40,218 nucleotides of DNA from Candidatus Moraniibacteriota bacterium (GTDB lineage Bacteria; Patescibacteriota; Minisyncoccia; Moranbacterales; GCA-2747515), in assembly GCA_023133275.1 (NCBI GenBank), contig JAGLWU010000010.1:1-40218 (forward strand). The letters run 5' to 3'. The position numbers and the translations under genes were made by a program. Each line of letters opens with the position of its first letter. Positions within the stretch are counted from its first letter, which is position 1. Below are positions 18,225-26,859 of the stretch, one piece after another. Under the pieces are notes generated by a model, which saw nothing but the letters and a program-made list of their open reading frames with translations, did no database searches and had not been told where the DNA came from.

Positions 18225-19397
18225 ATGTTTTTAGAAAAAAGAGAAAATAAATATCCTTACAATATTCCAATTGAAAAACCTGAAGAAGAAAGAGATCCTG
18301 ATGATGAAAATTTTCCAGGAAACATTAAAATTGAAAACCCTGATGATAAAAATCCAAAAAGTATAAATGAAATTTTTGAATACAGAAAAAAATTTATTCC
18401 TGAAGTTGGAAAGCAATTAAAAAATCCAACAAGTATTGACGTTGAAGTCGCTGGAGAAAAATTAAATATAGATTATCGAGTCGTTCAAATTGAATCTGAG
18501 ATTGATAAAGAGGAAAATAAAAATCAAGATCCTGTTCTACTTTTGACTGGCTTTGGTTCGGGCTGGGAAGGAATTGCAGAATTAGCATTTTCGTTAGCTT
18601 GTGAAGGAAGATAGGTTATTTTAGCTTCTCTGCCAGGTTATGGAAATTCAAGTAATCCATCAGAAAATTATTATAAAAATGATCATTATAATAACGAAGG
18701 AGAAGTAATTTCAGAACTTTTGACAAAATTAAATAAAGAGAAAAAAATTAAAAGTGAAAAGGTGCATTTGGTGGGACATTCAATGGGAAGTGAAATTATT
18801 GCATCTACTGCTGTGAATAATTCAGAAGTTGTTTCTAGTTTAACTTTATTAGATCCAAGTGGAGTTGATGAGAAAGAAAATATTCCATTATTATTTTCAA
18901 AATTTGTTGCGTCAGGAATTCACGCATCTGCAAAGTATAATATAGCGATGTATTTATCTGGGGAAGGAGATTATGAAGGAGGTTTGTATGATTATATTCC
19001 TGAAAGAAAGCAGTGTGTTGTTGAAGTTGAAGAGGGTAACAGAAAAAGATGGAGACAAAGACTTGCGGAAGGTAAAAAATTTAAAAAAGGTCAATTATTG
19101 GAAAAGTTGAAAAAGATAGCAAAAAATATTCCTGTTAATTATATCGCTGGGGAAAAAGATTGGGTTTATCCTCCCGGAAAAACTACGAATGAGGATGATG
19201 TGATTAATGCAAGCTCTCACTCAGGAAAAGTGGCTGAAATAATTGGTGTGGAAAATATCCATGTTTTGGCAGGATTGCCTCACAATACTACTTTAAGTCC
19301 AGATGAAATTGTTGCGGTATATATGGATAATTGTTTTAAGCAATCTGAGTATAGAAATAGAATAGAAGAAGTTAGAAAAAGTTTAGAAGAAAATTAA
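18225..19397 (+). pseudogene. Alpha/beta hydrolase split by one in-frame TAG at 18612-18614
   Basis: Upstream part ends VLLLTGFGSGWEGIAELAFSLACEGR*. The same frame continues VILASLPGYGNSSNPS...VHLVGHSMGSEI (nucleophile elbow) ...YIAGEKDWVYPP...HVLAGLPHNTTL. 18225 and 18720 are in the same frame. Confidence 0.8.
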
Positions 19398-19411
19398 ATT
19401 AATTAAAAAAT

Positions 19412-20353
19412 ATGTCAAAAAAATATAAAATTATTATAACTGTAATTTTGGCGATTATAATTATACCAGTCGGTAAAATAGCTTATAACGAAATTCACAA
19501 AGAAGGTGTTACTCCTTTAATGTTTGCATCAAAAGATGGAGATTTGGAAAAAATAAAAGGCTTAATTGAAAAAGGTGTAGATGTTAATGAAAAAAGTGAT
19601 TACGATTGGACAGCTTTAATGTTTGCTTGTTGGAATGGTGAGGAAGAGATTGTAAAATTATTACTTGAATCAGGCGCAGATCCAAATATTGTTTCAAAGC
19701 CTGTATCTTCTCCGATGTTTGCTACATCAGGAGGACATTTTGCCACTAGTGCTTTAAAAATAGCACTTGATCGTAGATATAACTCAATTACAAACATCTT
19801 ACTTCAGTATAATGCTAATGATCCTATTTCATCTGCTGTTTTATCAATAGAGGAGAAAGAATTAAATAGAAACTTTAAGAATGATTCGAATGTTTCAATA
19901 ATTAGTGCGATACAAAGTGAAGATTTGATAGATATTAAAAATCTTCTGCAAAATGGAGCTAATCCAAATGTTGTAATAGAGAAAGGAATATATTTAAGAT
20001 CAGCTTTAGGTTATGCTATTAAAACTGATAATAATTTAGAAATAGTTAAAATTTTATTGGAAAATGGAGCAGATCCAAACATTATTTTTATAAATGGGGA
20101 AACTCCTTTTTTTGAAATAATCAGTGATGAGATTTATTCTAATGATTTGGAAATTATCGAACTTTTTTTGAAATATGGAGCGAATAAAAATCATAAAAAT
20201 AAAGGTGGTCAAACTGTTTTAGATGTTTATAATGAAATGTTAAATGCTTCAACCAAAAAATATAATGAGGAAAAAGATATAAATGAAAAAGATTCATGGA
20301 AGAATAAAGTGAAATATCAAAATAAAATCATTCAAATATTAAATAAATATTAA
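19412..20353 (+). CDS. Membrane-anchored ankyrin-repeat protein
   Basis: N-terminal TM (IIITVILAIIIIPVGKIAY), then GVTPLMFASKDGDLEKIKGLIEKGVDVN / WTALMFACWNGEEEIVKLLLESGADPN / EIVKILLENGADPN. Confidence 0.9.
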   Translation: MSKKYKIIITVILAIIIIPVGKIAYNEIHKEGVTPLMFASKDGDLEKIKGLIEKGVDVNEKSDYDWTALMFACWNGEEEIVKLLLESGADPNIVSKPVSSPMFATSGGHFATSALKIALDRRYNSITNILLQYNANDPISSAVLSIEEKELNRNFKNDSNVSIISAIQSEDLIDIKNLLQNGANPNVVIEKGIYLRSALGYAIKTDNNLEIVKILLENGADPNIIFINGETPFFEIISDEIYSNDLEIIELFLKYGANKNHKNKGGQTVLDVYNEMLNASTKKYNEEKDINEKDSWKNKVKYQNKIIQILNKY

Positions 20354-20364
20354 TTTATAATTAC

Positions 20365-20562
20365 ATGAAAAAAATAAAAGAAATAAATCTGTTTAAGTTT
20401 TTTGATTATTTTGGTTTGCCAGTTTTTATTTTCCTAATGACAGACTCCATTTTTTATTTGTTGGCTGGCGATGATAGTTGGAGAGTTATTATAAGACTTT
20501 TAATTGGTGTCGCTGGAGTTTTGGTAGATGGTTATTTAGTATTTTTCCATAAAGATAAATAA
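20365..20562 (+). CDS. Small membrane protein of unknown function
   Basis: 65 aa, two hydrophobic segments, same strand and tight spacing after the ankyrin gene. Confidence 0.55.
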   Translation: MKKIKEINLFKFFDYFGLPVFIFLMTDSIFYLLAGDDSWRVIIRLLIGVAGVLVDGYLVFFHKDK

Positions 20563-20674
20563 ATTTTTAGATTTATTTATTAAAGTTTATAAAGTTCACA
20601 AAAAACTTTGGAAAATTGATATGGATAATTTGAAGAAAAATTAGTTTTTAAAATTCTCTTTTTGAAAAAAGATG

Positions 20675-20711
20675 AAACCCCGACTGATATATACGTACCA
20701 GCGGGGTTTTT
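20675..20711. terminator. Hairpin terminator between convergent genes
   Basis: AAACCCCG ... CGGGGTTTTT stem. Confidence 0.8.
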
Positions 20712-20732
20712 GTGTTTGATGGAAGACCGTTT

Positions 20733-21077
20733 TTAAAGCAATTGATGAGGAATGTTTATTGTTACCTCATCAGATTCAGTATTAAAAAGAGTGACTTTTT
20801 TCCAGATTTTTCTTCTCCCTTTTGAAATCCTAACTAAAACTTTTAACCAGTTTTTTGAAGATCTTTTATCAGGTTTTAATCTTTTTTCAATTTTACAAAC
20901 AAAAAATTCTCTATCACCATTTCTGGTTTTATAGAATATTAATATTCTATTATTTGAATTCACACATTTCTTAATATTTTTTCCACTAGGAATTGTGTAA
21001 AAACATCCTTGCCAAACGGTTTTATTTTTGCGTTGAGGATGACAATTATTTTTATGTCTTCTGTTTAAATTTCTCAC
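20733..21077 (-). CDS. Small basic protein of unknown function with its own promoter and Shine-Dalgarno
   Basis: 114 aa; GTG start preceded by GGAGGTGTGCC; TTGACT-17-TATAGA promoter upstream on the minus strand. Confidence 0.65.
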   Translation of the reverse strand: MRNLNRRHKNNCHPQRKNKTVWQGCFYTIPSGKNIKKCVNSNNRILIFYKTRNGDREFFVCKIEKRLKPDKRSSKNWLKVLVRISKGRRKIWKKVTLFNTESDEVTINIPHQLL

Positions 21078-21131
21078 GGCACACCTCCGTTTTTTGATTT
21101 AAAAAACTACAAAGAACTTACTTAAAACAAG

Positions 21132-21160
21132 TCTATATATATATATCAATAATTAGTCAA
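21132..21160 (-). promoter_or_regulatory. Promoter TTGACT-17-TATAGA for the minus-strand gene
   Basis: -35 complement at 21155-21160, -10 complement at 21132-21137. Confidence 0.65.
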
Positions 21161-21235
21161 GTATTTTTCAAAAATATTTTTACAAAAAAATTAACAATGT
21201 GCTAAAATAAAAACATAAATCAACAAAAAAACAAA

Positions 21236-23905
21236 ATGAAAAAATTTACCAAAAAACCTTATTACATTTTATCAATCCAAGAAACATTAGCTACTCTAAA
21301 AACCAGTCGACAAGGATTGAGCGAGTTCGATGCACAAGGACGTTTAGAATCATTTGGCGAAAACGTTTTGCCAAAAAAGAAAAAATTATCAAAAATAATA
21401 CTTCTCTTAAAACAATTTAACAGCGTTTTAATCTACATAATTTTAGTAGCGGCGGCAATTTCATTTTTCATTGGAGATATAATTGAAGGCACTTTCATTA
21501 TTTTCGTGGTTTTGGTAAATGTAGTGGTAAGTTTTTTTCAGGAATACAAAGCTGAACAAACTTTGAAAAAATTACAAGGATCTGTGCAACAATATACTCG
21601 AGTAATTCGTGATGGTCAAAAAAGACAAATTTTAGCTAAAAATATTGTAGTAGGTGATATTGTTGAAGTAATGTCGGGTGATAAAATAACAGCAGACGGA
21701 CGAATTATTAATGCAACAGATTTGAAAATAAATGAATCTAGTTTGACAGGCGAATGGAAAGGAGTTTCTAAAAATAATAATTCTTTGAAAAAATTGGTAG
21801 CAATTAGTGATCAGGAAAATATGGTTTTTTCTAGTACAAGTGTAATCCAAGGACAAGCTCTTTTTATAGTAACGACAACTGGAAAAGATACAGAAATTGG
21901 AAAAATTGCACAATTAGTTAAGGAAAGTGAAGAACCTCCAACACCACTTCAAAAAAAATTAGCACATCTTTCTCGACTTGTGGGAGTTTTTATTTTAGTT
22001 TCGATTGCTATTTTTGCTTCTTTGGAAATTTGGCGAGGTGAGGGAGTTGAGGATGTTTTTCTTTCTTCAACGGCTTTGGTGGTGAGTGCGATTCCAGAGG
22101 GGTTGTTGCCAGCGATTACGATTATTCTTATTTTTGGAATGCGACGTTTGGCGAAACAGCGAGCCTTGGTTCGTAAATTAGCGGTTAATGAAACTATGGG
22201 TGCAATTACTACAATTTGTACTGATAAAACTGGTACTTTGACGGAAGGGAAGATGCAAGTGAGTCATATTTTGACTGGTTCGAAAGAACTTTTTAATTAT
22301 GAAATTAATCATCTTGGATCGAACGGCGAATCTCATGGTCATATGAAAGCTTTATTAATTGCATCTTTAGTTAATGATGCCTACATTGAAAATAAAAGTG
22401 AAAGTCTAATTTCTTGGAAAGTGCAGGGTCGTCCGACGGATAAAGCTTTGTTATTGGCTGGTGTGCAGTCGGGAATTGATGTTGAAAAATTTCGGTTAAA
22501 TAATAAATTGATCGATCAAAAATTATTTAATTCAAAGCAAAAATATGCCACTCGAACTTTCCAAATTAATGATGATTCAATAAATTTAATGATGTTGGGT
22601 GCACCTGAAAAAGTGTTAGCTAAAACTTCTCAAATTTGTATCGGAAATCATTGTCAGTCAATAAATTCAAAAGAGGGAGAAGAGTTGAAAAAACGTTTTA
22701 ATGAATTGACAAGTAAAGGTTTGCGAGTTTTGGCTTGTGCGGAAAAAATTATTGATAAAAATGAATATGAAAATTTATCTCGTGAGGAAAAAAATCAAAA
22801 TTTATCGTTGGTGGGCTTTATCGCTTTAAAAGATCCGTTGCGATCAGATGTTCACGAATCATTGGCGTTGGCTGAAAAAGCTGGAATTAAAACTATGATT
22901 ATTACGGGTGATCATGCAATTACGGCGGAGGCAATTATGTCGGAATTAGGATATTATTTAGAAAAAAATCAGATTTGTGAGGGTAAAGAATTAGATAGAA
23001 TTTCTGAAGAAGAATTAGATAAAAAAATAAAAACAGTGAAAGTTTTTGCCAGAGTTTTGCCGGAACATAAAATTAAAATTGTGAAAGCGTTGCAAAAAAA
23101 TAAGGAAATTGTAGCGATGGTGGGTGATGGAATTAATGATGCCCCTGCGTTGAAAGCGGCAGATGTGGGAATTAGTGTTGGCAGTGGTACGGATATTGCG
23201 AAGGAAGTTTCTGACATTGTTCTTTTGGATAGTAGTTTTAATACAATTGTTAAAGCGGTGGAGCAGGGTAGGATGATTTATGAAAATATTCGGCGGATTA
23301 TTATTTGTCTTTTGGCGGATGATTTTTCGGAAATTTTTGTTTTTTTTATCGCAGTATTTTTTGGTTGGCCATTGCCACTTTTGGCGGTGCAAATTTTATG
23401 GATAAATTTAATCGAGGATAGTTTTTTAGATATTGCCTTGACAGTGGAAAATGATAAAAAGGGTTTGATGAATGTTCCACCACGAGATCCTCAAGAATCA
23501 ATTTTGCCTAAAAATTACAGAAATTTTGCTTTGAATGTATTTTTAATTTCTGGTGTAGTGGCGACTTTGACTTTTTGGTTGACTTTTCAATTTACTGAAG
23601 ATATTGATTTTGCTCGAACGATGACTTTTGTTATGATTAGTTTTGATTCGTTGATTTTTGTTTTTATTATTCGTAATTTGCACAAACCGATTATTCGTTG
23701 GGATATTTTTTCTAATAAATTTTTAAATTTGGCAAATCTTGTTTCTTTGGCTGTGCTTTTAGTGGGTTTGTATAATCCGTTTGTGTCTCGGTTTTTGCAT
23801 ACTGTTCCGTTAAGTTTGAATAATTGGTTTTTAATAATTGGTTTTACTGTTGTGGAAACGATTATTTTTGAGATTTTAAAAGTGAAGTTTTTTCGGAAGG
23901 TTTAA
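21236..23905 (+). CDS. P-type cation-transporting ATPase (P2-like)
   Basis: CTDKTGTLTEGKM, SAIPEGLLPAITII, MVGDGINDAPALKAADVGI, N-terminal cation-ATPase domain. Confidence 0.93.
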   Translation: MKKFTKKPYYILSIQETLATLKTSRQGLSEFDAQGRLESFGENVLPKKKKLSKIILLLKQFNSVLIYIILVAAAISFFIGDIIEGTFIIFVVLVNVVVSFFQEYKAEQTLKKLQGSVQQYTRVIRDGQKRQILAKNIVVGDIVEVMSGDKITADGRIINATDLKINESSLTGEWKGVSKNNNSLKKLVAISDQENMVFSSTSVIQGQALFIVTTTGKDTEIGKIAQLVKESEEPPTPLQKKLAHLSRLVGVFILVSIAIFASLEIWRGEGVEDVFLSSTALVVSAIPEGLLPAITIILIFGMRRLAKQRALVRKLAVNETMGAITTICTDKTGTLTEGKMQVSHILTGSKELFNYEINHLGSNGESHGHMKALLIASLVNDAYIENKSESLISWKVQGRPTDKALLLAGVQSGIDVEKFRLNNKLIDQKLFNSKQKYATRTFQINDDSINLMMLGAPEKVLAKTSQICIGNHCQSINSKEGEELKKRFNELTSKGLRVLACAEKIIDKNEYENLSREEKNQNLSLVGFIALKDPLRSDVHESLALAEKAGIKTMIITGDHAITAEAIMSELGYYLEKNQICEGKELDRISEEELDKKIKTVKVFARVLPEHKIKIVKALQKNKEIVAMVGDGINDAPALKAADVGISVGSGTDIAKEVSDIVLLDSSFNTIVKAVEQGRMIYENIRRIIICLLADDFSEIFVFFIAVFFGWPLPLLAVQILWINLIEDSFLDIALTVENDKKGLMNVPPRDPQESILPKNYRNFALNVFLISGVVATLTFWLTFQFTEDIDFARTMTFVMISFDSLIFVFIIRNLHKPIIRWDIFSNKFLNLANLVSLAVLLVGLYNPFVSRFLHTVPLSLNNWFLIIGFTVVETIIFEILKVKFFRKV

Positions 23906-23983
23906 GCTTGAGTTTAAAAGTTTGACGTGAATTAGTTTGTGTGATAATTTAAAGAAAGTTAATAAGCTTTAAATTATTCTTTT

Positions 23984-24655
23984 GTGAACAAGTATTTTAA
24001 ACAATCAGTTTTTTTAATTTTGCTTGCAGTTATGTCTGTAAGTTTTTTTGGTTGTGGTAAGGATAAGAGTTTTGAAGAAGTTTGGGAAATTCAAGAAACT
24101 GAGAATGTTGAAGTAGTTGGAGAAGAGACTGAAGAAACCGATGAGGAATGTGAGGAAATTGTGAAAGAAGAAGAAATTGAAAATTTTCAATTAAAGCCAA
24201 ATGAAAAATTAAATACATCAAACTGGCAAACTTACAAAAATGATGAGTTTGGTTTTGAGGTTGAGTATACGAGAGGTTGGAATGTTAAAAAGAAAGAAAG
24301 AGAATACTACACTTATTTTATGTTTGGTGTTAACACTGGAAATTATTGTTCTCTTGTTTATGTGCGTGTGCATGATCTTCCAAAAGAAAATATGACTTTA
24401 GATGAATTGTTAGAAACAAAAACAGATAAAAGTGACTACGTAAAATATAAATTTGAAAATTCTAAAAAAGTAAATATAAATAATCAAGAGTTTATAATTT
24501 CTGATATATATCCTGATTTTTTAAATGCAGTCACAGTCAAAAATAATAAGTATTACATAATTGAAATGGGAGACGACACAGGAGGAATAACAATTACAAA
24601 TGAATGTAGAAATTACTATTATAATGTTCTAGATTCGTTTAAATTTACAAAATAG
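23984..24655 (+). CDS. Lipoprotein with a YKNDEFGFEVEYTRGW segment (PsbP-like)
   Basis: GTG start, lipobox FFGCGKDK; shares its central motif with the 3252..4130 lipoprotein. Confidence 0.7.
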   Translation: MNKYFKQSVFLILLAVMSVSFFGCGKDKSFEEVWEIQETENVEVVGEETEETDEECEEIVKEEEIENFQLKPNEKLNTSNWQTYKNDEFGFEVEYTRGWNVKKKEREYYTYFMFGVNTGNYCSLVYVRVHDLPKENMTLDELLETKTDKSDYVKYKFENSKKVNINNQEFIISDIYPDFLNAVTVKNNKYYIIEMGDDTGGITITNECRNYYYNVLDSFKFTK

Positions 24656-24708
24656 CTATTATTGAATAAGTGAATAGTTCGCTTATTCTACATAGTTATT
24701 TTTTGTTC
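24650..24708 (+). terminator. Terminator-like hairpin after the lipoprotein
   Basis: GAATAAG-tgaatagttcg-CTTATTC with outer TAGCTAT/ATAGTTA pairing, followed by a T-run. Confidence 0.65.
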
Positions 24709-24736
24709 TTTTCAAATTCAACTAAGGTGCGAACAT

Positions 24737-25588
24737 ATGAAAGCTAAACTGTTTTTAGCTGTATTTTGTGGAATGATGTTTTTTGGTGCTACTCAGTCTA
24801 ATGCTGAGATGGTTTTACACAAAAATTATTGGGTTTATCCTATGGATAGAAAGCCAACTAAGTATGAATGGAATGAAAGTTGGTATAGTTATTCTGTACA
24901 TATTGGTCATGATTATATGCAGCCAGCAGGATATACTGTGAGAGCTATTGCTGATGGTGTGATTGAGGATCATAATGATAGCTTGGGTTTTTACGGGGGC
25001 TGGGATGGAGCTAGTGGTTCTGCTATTCTTGTTAAACACAAGACTTCTACAGGGAGAGTGTTTTATGCTGTGTATGGTCACAACAAGCTTCAAGGTTGTC
25101 TTGATACTGGTGATAAAGTCAAAGCTGGTGAAGTTATAGGACATACTCATGTGTATTTTGGTGATGGAGGAAAACGAGCAGATCACATCCACTTTGGTAT
25201 TCGTCCAGATGAAAAAGATTCAAAAGCATTTCGTGGCAGATGTTCTGCTGCTGATGACTGCGGATGGGTTCATCCTGATGAATTCCTTAACGATAATTTT
25301 CCCGAGATGAAATTTATCAACGTTTACGAACCTGCAAGAATGTTCTTTGATGAAGATGATTTCGACTTCGGTTGGTGGCCTAGTAATGTTACTTGCATAA
25401 ATGCTGAAGCATGGGCAAGAGACAAAAAAATTGTCAAAAATGCTAATGAATCAATATGTCGAGAAGCATTTGATGATTTGGAAGGAAGATTTTTATTTGG
25501 AGATCAATATGGTTTTATTGATATGTGGCAAGGAGCTTTTTTTGGCGATGATATGAATATCGGAACTCTTCAATGTATAGCAAGATAA
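24737..25588 (+). CDS. Secreted M23-family peptidase (LytM-like)
   Basis: Signal peptide; HIGHDYMQPAGYTVRAIADGVI, YGHNKLQGCLDTGDKVKAGEVIGHTH, ADHIHFGIRP; strong SD AAGGTG. Confidence 0.88.
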   Translation: MKAKLFLAVFCGMMFFGATQSNAEMVLHKNYWVYPMDRKPTKYEWNESWYSYSVHIGHDYMQPAGYTVRAIADGVIEDHNDSLGFYGGWDGASGSAILVKHKTSTGRVFYAVYGHNKLQGCLDTGDKVKAGEVIGHTHVYFGDGGKRADHIHFGIRPDEKDSKAFRGRCSAADDCGWVHPDEFLNDNFPEMKFINVYEPARMFFDEDDFDFGWWPSNVTCINAEAWARDKKIVKNANESICREAFDDLEGRFLFGDQYGFIDMWQGAFFGDDMNIGTLQCIAR

Positions 25589-25603
25589 TAAGGGGGTAAT
25601 GTA

Positions 25604-26605
25604 ATGAAATCAGTTATAGTAAGTTTGTTGGTTGTGTTTTTATCATTAAATACAGCTTTCTCGGAATGTGTTGATGTTATTGTCATAAAACCAGTAGGAG
25701 CTATTGGAAATAGCAATGATGCGGGAGGGGTTAATTACCCTGATCAAGGCTACGAAGACTTCACAACCTACAAGCACCGAGTCTCAATGAAGCACGTCAA
25801 AGCTTCAATTCATGATAGAGATAAATACAGAAAAAAGCTGACTTTTCTCTACGATCAAGAAATCCCAAATATCGATCTCGAAGCTAAGGTGAGAAATAAA
25901 TATAATACACCAATTGAGGATGTATATATTGATTACTATTATTCACCAAATAAATGGTTTTCCAAAAATCATGACAAACTACTCGGAACCGATAAGATCA
26001 GTAAGATTAAAGGAAAGAAGAGCGTGGAAAAACATCTAAGAGAAATAGACATTTCCAGTCTTGAAATAGGAAATCACTATTTTTTCATAGATATCAGATA
26101 CACAGGAGGTCATAACATTAGTAGTCGCAACGACAAAACTGAGTTTGTCAAAATCTCTATAATCGGAGAGATCGAACCCGAAATCCCATCTATAGAGCCA
26201 GATTCAGACGGATCATTTCCAGTTTATAGATATGAAGATTTAGACTATGGTAACATACGATACAGTCTGAATTACATATCAAATCACGTAGCTTGGAATG
26301 CGTTCGCAGAACAGCAATTGGACACAACTCCAGTTTATGAACTTTGGTCAGGTTATCATTTCTTCTACGTTACAGGAGAAGAGGTACGTCAAGAACTGAT
26401 GAATGACAGAGGTTGGGAATATTTAGGTATAGCATTTTACGTGTATGATCAACTCTACTCAGGAACCATGCCAGTTTACAGAATCTACGATAATGATACT
26501 GGCGAACATCTCTACACTGCTGATGATCAAGAAAAAGATCAATGGATGAGCGTTGGAGATAAGAGAGTTGATGGTCCAGGTTTTTGGGTTCCAATTCAAC
26601 CTTAA
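25604..26605 (+). CDS. Secreted protein with C-terminal DUF5648-like repeats
   Basis: Signal peptide; PVYRYEDLDYGNIRYSLN / TPVYELWSGYHFFYVTGEEVRQELMNDRGWEYLGIAFYVY / PVYRIYDNDTGEHLYTADDQEKDQW; SD AAGGGGG. Confidence 0.7.
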   Translation: MKSVIVSLLVVFLSLNTAFSECVDVIVIKPVGAIGNSNDAGGVNYPDQGYEDFTTYKHRVSMKHVKASIHDRDKYRKKLTFLYDQEIPNIDLEAKVRNKYNTPIEDVYIDYYYSPNKWFSKNHDKLLGTDKISKIKGKKSVEKHLREIDISSLEIGNHYFFIDIRYTGGHNISSRNDKTEFVKISIIGEIEPEIPSIEPDSDGSFPVYRYEDLDYGNIRYSLNYISNHVAWNAFAEQQLDTTPVYELWSGYHFFYVTGEEVRQELMNDRGWEYLGIAFYVYDQLYSGTMPVYRIYDNDTGEHLYTADDQEKDQWMSVGDKRVDGPGFWVPIQP

Positions 26606-26683
26606 ATATTTTCTCTTGATATATATATATATATCTTACAAGATAATTCTTGAAGATAGATATATGGATATCAATTGAAATTT

Positions 26684-26737
26684 ACTCCCCGACTTTTATT
26701 TTTTTATTTAAAATAAAAGTATGGGGAGTTTTTTTAT
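26684..26737 (+). terminator. Rho-independent terminator
   Basis: ACTCCCC-gACTTTTATTTT...AAAATAAAAGTat-GGGGAGT followed by TTTTTTT. Confidence 0.85.
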
Positions 26738-26748
26738 TTTTATGTATC

Positions 26749-26768
26749 AAAGCCCGTGCGGCGAGCAC
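26749..26768 (+). repeat. GC-rich intergenic 20-mer, copy 3 (upstream of secA)
   Basis: Exact AAAGCCCGTGCGGCGAGCAC; shares the 5' flank ATGTATCAAA with copy 4. Confidence 0.97.
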
Positions 26769-26789
26769 AATTATTTTTTTGAAAAAACT

Positions 26790-26818
26790 TTGACTACCCA
26801 CTTTCTATCTGATAAACT
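26790..26818 (+). promoter_or_regulatory. Promoter TTGACT-17-TAAACT for secA
   Basis: -35 at 26790-26795, -10 at 26813-26818. Confidence 0.7.
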
Positions 26819-26859
26819 GAAGAAAGTTATATTTTTAAATTATTTTAATAAACAAAACA

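Noticed and set aside
18225-19397. Alternative genetic code explaining the split hydrolase
   Set aside because: The interrupting codon is TAG, several genes end normally in TAG, TAA and TGA (dxs and trmD end in TGA), and no in-frame stops occur in conserved domains elsewhere.
23015-23392. Minus-strand ORF (125 aa) opposite the P-type ATPase, and similar antisense ORFs in pheT, proS, secA and dxs
   Set aside because: Spurious shadow ORFs over strongly conserved coding sequence.
26619-26634. Alternating AT run (atatatatatatat) as a microsatellite of interest
   Set aside because: Short simple repeat expected in very AT-rich intergenic DNA.
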